5,646 nucleotides of DNA. It comes from Candidatus Scatomorpha merdipullorum (lineage in GTDB: Bacteria > Bacillota > Clostridia > Oscillospirales > Oscillospiraceae). The stretch's first letter is position 1. Every line of letters begins with the position of its first letter. A model generated the notes under the pieces. That model was not told the origin of the DNA and ran no database searches. It saw nothing but the letters and a program-made list of their open reading frames with translations. The stretch is from NCBI GenBank assembly GCA_018716795.1, contig DVJK01000117.1, positions 1 through 5,646 on the forward strand, read 5' to 3'. Positions 4,388 through 5,646 of the stretch are shown here, piece by piece. The translations under genes and the position numbers were made by a program.

Positions 4388-5646
4388 ATGAAGCTAAACT
4401 ACAAAAAGACCATTTTCGTCGGCTTTGCCTTCTTCCTGATAACCGCCTTCTGGCAGGCTTACGACACGATAATACCCAAGATACTGACCGACAAGTTCGG
4501 CATGAGCCAGAGCCTTTCGGGCGTCATAATGGCCGCGGACAACGTTCTCGCGCTCTTCATGCTGCCGCTCTTCGGCACGCTCTCGGACAGGTGCAAAAGC
4601 CGCCGCGGCCGCCGCACGCCCTTCATCCTGGCCGGCACCGTCTGCGCCGCGGCGCTCTTCGTCGTGCTCAGCTTCGCGGACGACCTGCAGCTCCGCGCGC
4701 TCGAGCCCGTCGCGGTGGACAATCCCACGGCGCAGGAGACGCTTTGGGATGCGGGCCTCAGCGCGGCCACGCCCGACGGCGTCGAGTTCGACGTGCAGGA
4801 GGAGTTCACGCGCGAGGAGTTCGCCGCGATTGGGATGACGGAGCCCGACGGCAGCGCGAACCCGGACTATACGAACTACGTCGTGCCCGCCCGCCAGGCC
4901 TACGCCGCCGCCGCGACCGCGGACAGCCACGGCCCGCTTATCTTCTTCGTCGTCGTGCTGCTCGGCGTGCTCATAAGCATGGCCACCTTCAGAAGCCCCG
5001 CCGTGGCGCTCATGCCCGACGTGACGATAAAGCCGCTGCGCAGCAAGGCCAACGCCGTGATAAACCTCATGGGCGCGGCGGGCGGCATCATCGTCCTCGG
5101 CCTCGGCGCGGTCTTCGGCACCGGGAAGGCGGCCAACGCCCTGATGAGCTACACGCCCTTCTTCTCGGCGATAAGCGGCCTCATGCTGGTCTCGCTCGTT
5201 ATCTTCCTCTGGAAGGTCAAGGAGCCGCAGCTTGTGCGCGAGATGCACGAGGAGAGCCGCAGGTACGGCATCGCCACCGAGGAGGACGCCGATCCCAACT
5301 CCGGCGGCCGCAGGCTCTCGAAGGGCGAGTTCAGGAGCCTCATACTCATACTCATGAGCGTGGTCTTCTGGTTCTTCGGGTACAACGCCGTGACCAGCAA
5401 GTACGCCGTCTACGCCTCGAGCGTTCTCGACCTCGACTACAACCTCACGCTTATGATTGCGACCGGCGCGGCGATAGTCGCGTACATACCCGTCGGCGCC
5501 GTGGCGAGCAGGATAGGCCGCCGCAAGACCATCCTCGCCGGCATCGTCATACTCGGCGGCAGCTTCCTCGCCGCAGGCTTCATCCGCGCGGGCAGCCCGG
5601 TGATGCTCATGAACGTCCTCTTCGCCACGGCCGGCATAGGCTGGGC
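4388..5646 (+). CDS. MFS transporter, sugar/glycoside type, 3'-truncated by window edge
   Basis: It is a membrane carrier of the major facilitator superfamily, resembling clostridial GPH/SLC45-like sugar transporters; the substrate cannot be read from the sequence. From ATG 4388, 419 codons are open to the window end with no stop. Visible parts: helix 1 (about 8-29, with FWQAYDTIIP), helix 2 (43-63), motif A GTLSDRCKSRRGRRTPFI (63-80), helix 3 (81-97), a long loop (98-182), helix 4 (183-201), FRSPAVALMPD (201-211), KPLRSKANAVINLMGAAGG (215-233) within helix 5, helix 6 (257-275), a charged cytoplasmic loop (276-315), helix 7 (317-335), helix 8 (352-372), second motif-A-like SRIGRRKT (374-381), helix 9 (382-399) and most of helix 10. 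About two more helices should lie beyond the window. GAGAGAGGGGAG (4373-4384) is the ribosome binding region. The gene is divergent from the phosphodiesterase gene, with 155 bases between them. An out-of-frame ATG at 4371 leads only to a few codons. Confidence 0.88.
   Translation, partial: MKLNYKKTIFVGFAFFLITAFWQAYDTIIPKILTDKFGMSQSLSGVIMAADNVLALFMLPLFGTLSDRCKSRRGRRTPFILAGTVCAAALFVVLSFADDLQLRALEPVAVDNPTAQETLWDAGLSAATPDGVEFDVQEEFTREEFAAIGMTEPDGSANPDYTNYVVPARQAYAAAATADSHGPLIFFVVVLLGVLISMATFRSPAVALMPDVTIKPLRSKANAVINLMGAAGGIIVLGLGAVFGTGKAANALMSYTPFFSAISGLMLVSLVIFLWKVKEPQLVREMHEESRRYGIATEEDADPNSGGRRLSKGEFRSLILILMSVVFWFFGYNAVTSKYAVYASSVLDLDYNLTLMIATGAAIVAYIPVGAVASRIGRRKTILAGIVILGGSFLAAGFIRAGSPVMLMNVLFATAGIGW

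Noticed and set aside
4394..5248. A 284-codon - strand frame opposite the transporter
   Set aside because: It is rich in His, Arg, Glu and Ala with no domain; the + strand encodes a clear MFS protein.

Overview
The window is GC-rich (by eye about two-thirds G+C), ordinary-looking bacterial chromosome. Protein style, strong Shine-Dalgarno sites and near-consensus sigma-A-type promoter elements point to a high-GC member of the Clostridia (Bacillota), perhaps Oscillospiraceae or a related gut lineage. This placement is an inference from family resemblance, not a database match. Ile codons are often ATA despite the high GC. I see no mobile element, phage gene, CRISPR array, rRNA or tRNA.

Layout, left to right. 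(1) A + strand pair: the 3' part of a thymidylate kinase gene (tmk, 1-548) overlaps by 8 bases a gene (541-1563) whose product joins 5-formyltetrahydrofolate cyclo-ligase to a GNAT acetyltransferase domain. (2) A - strand 47-codon gene (1598-1741) encodes a tiny Cys/Asn/Gly-rich protein with one hydrophobic segment. It is flanked by its own ribosome binding site and a UUCG-capped terminator that runs into the end of the fusion gene. (3) A + strand endolytic murein transglycosylase gene, mltG (1884-3344). (4) A strong hairpin in a 54-base gap, usable from both sides. (5) A - strand membrane-anchored glycerophosphodiester phosphodiesterase gene (3399-4232) with a clear promoter. (6) A divergent + strand MFS transporter gene (4388 to beyond the window end), preceded by a 7-bp perfect dyad that overlaps its candidate promoter.

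Functionally, tmk and the cyclo-ligase both touch folate/thymidylate metabolism: dTMP phosphorylation and recovery of 5-formyl-THF into the active folate pool. MltG works on nascent peptidoglycan at the membrane. The phosphodiesterase probably degrades glycerophosphodiesters from lipids or teichoic acids, and the MFS protein probably imports a sugar or glycoside. Apart from the overlapping pair, the genes alternate in strand and look independently transcribed.

I did not find a clearly new multi-gene system. The items most worth a second look are the cyclo-ligase/GNAT fusion, the Cys-rich micro-protein and the dyad upstream of the transporter.
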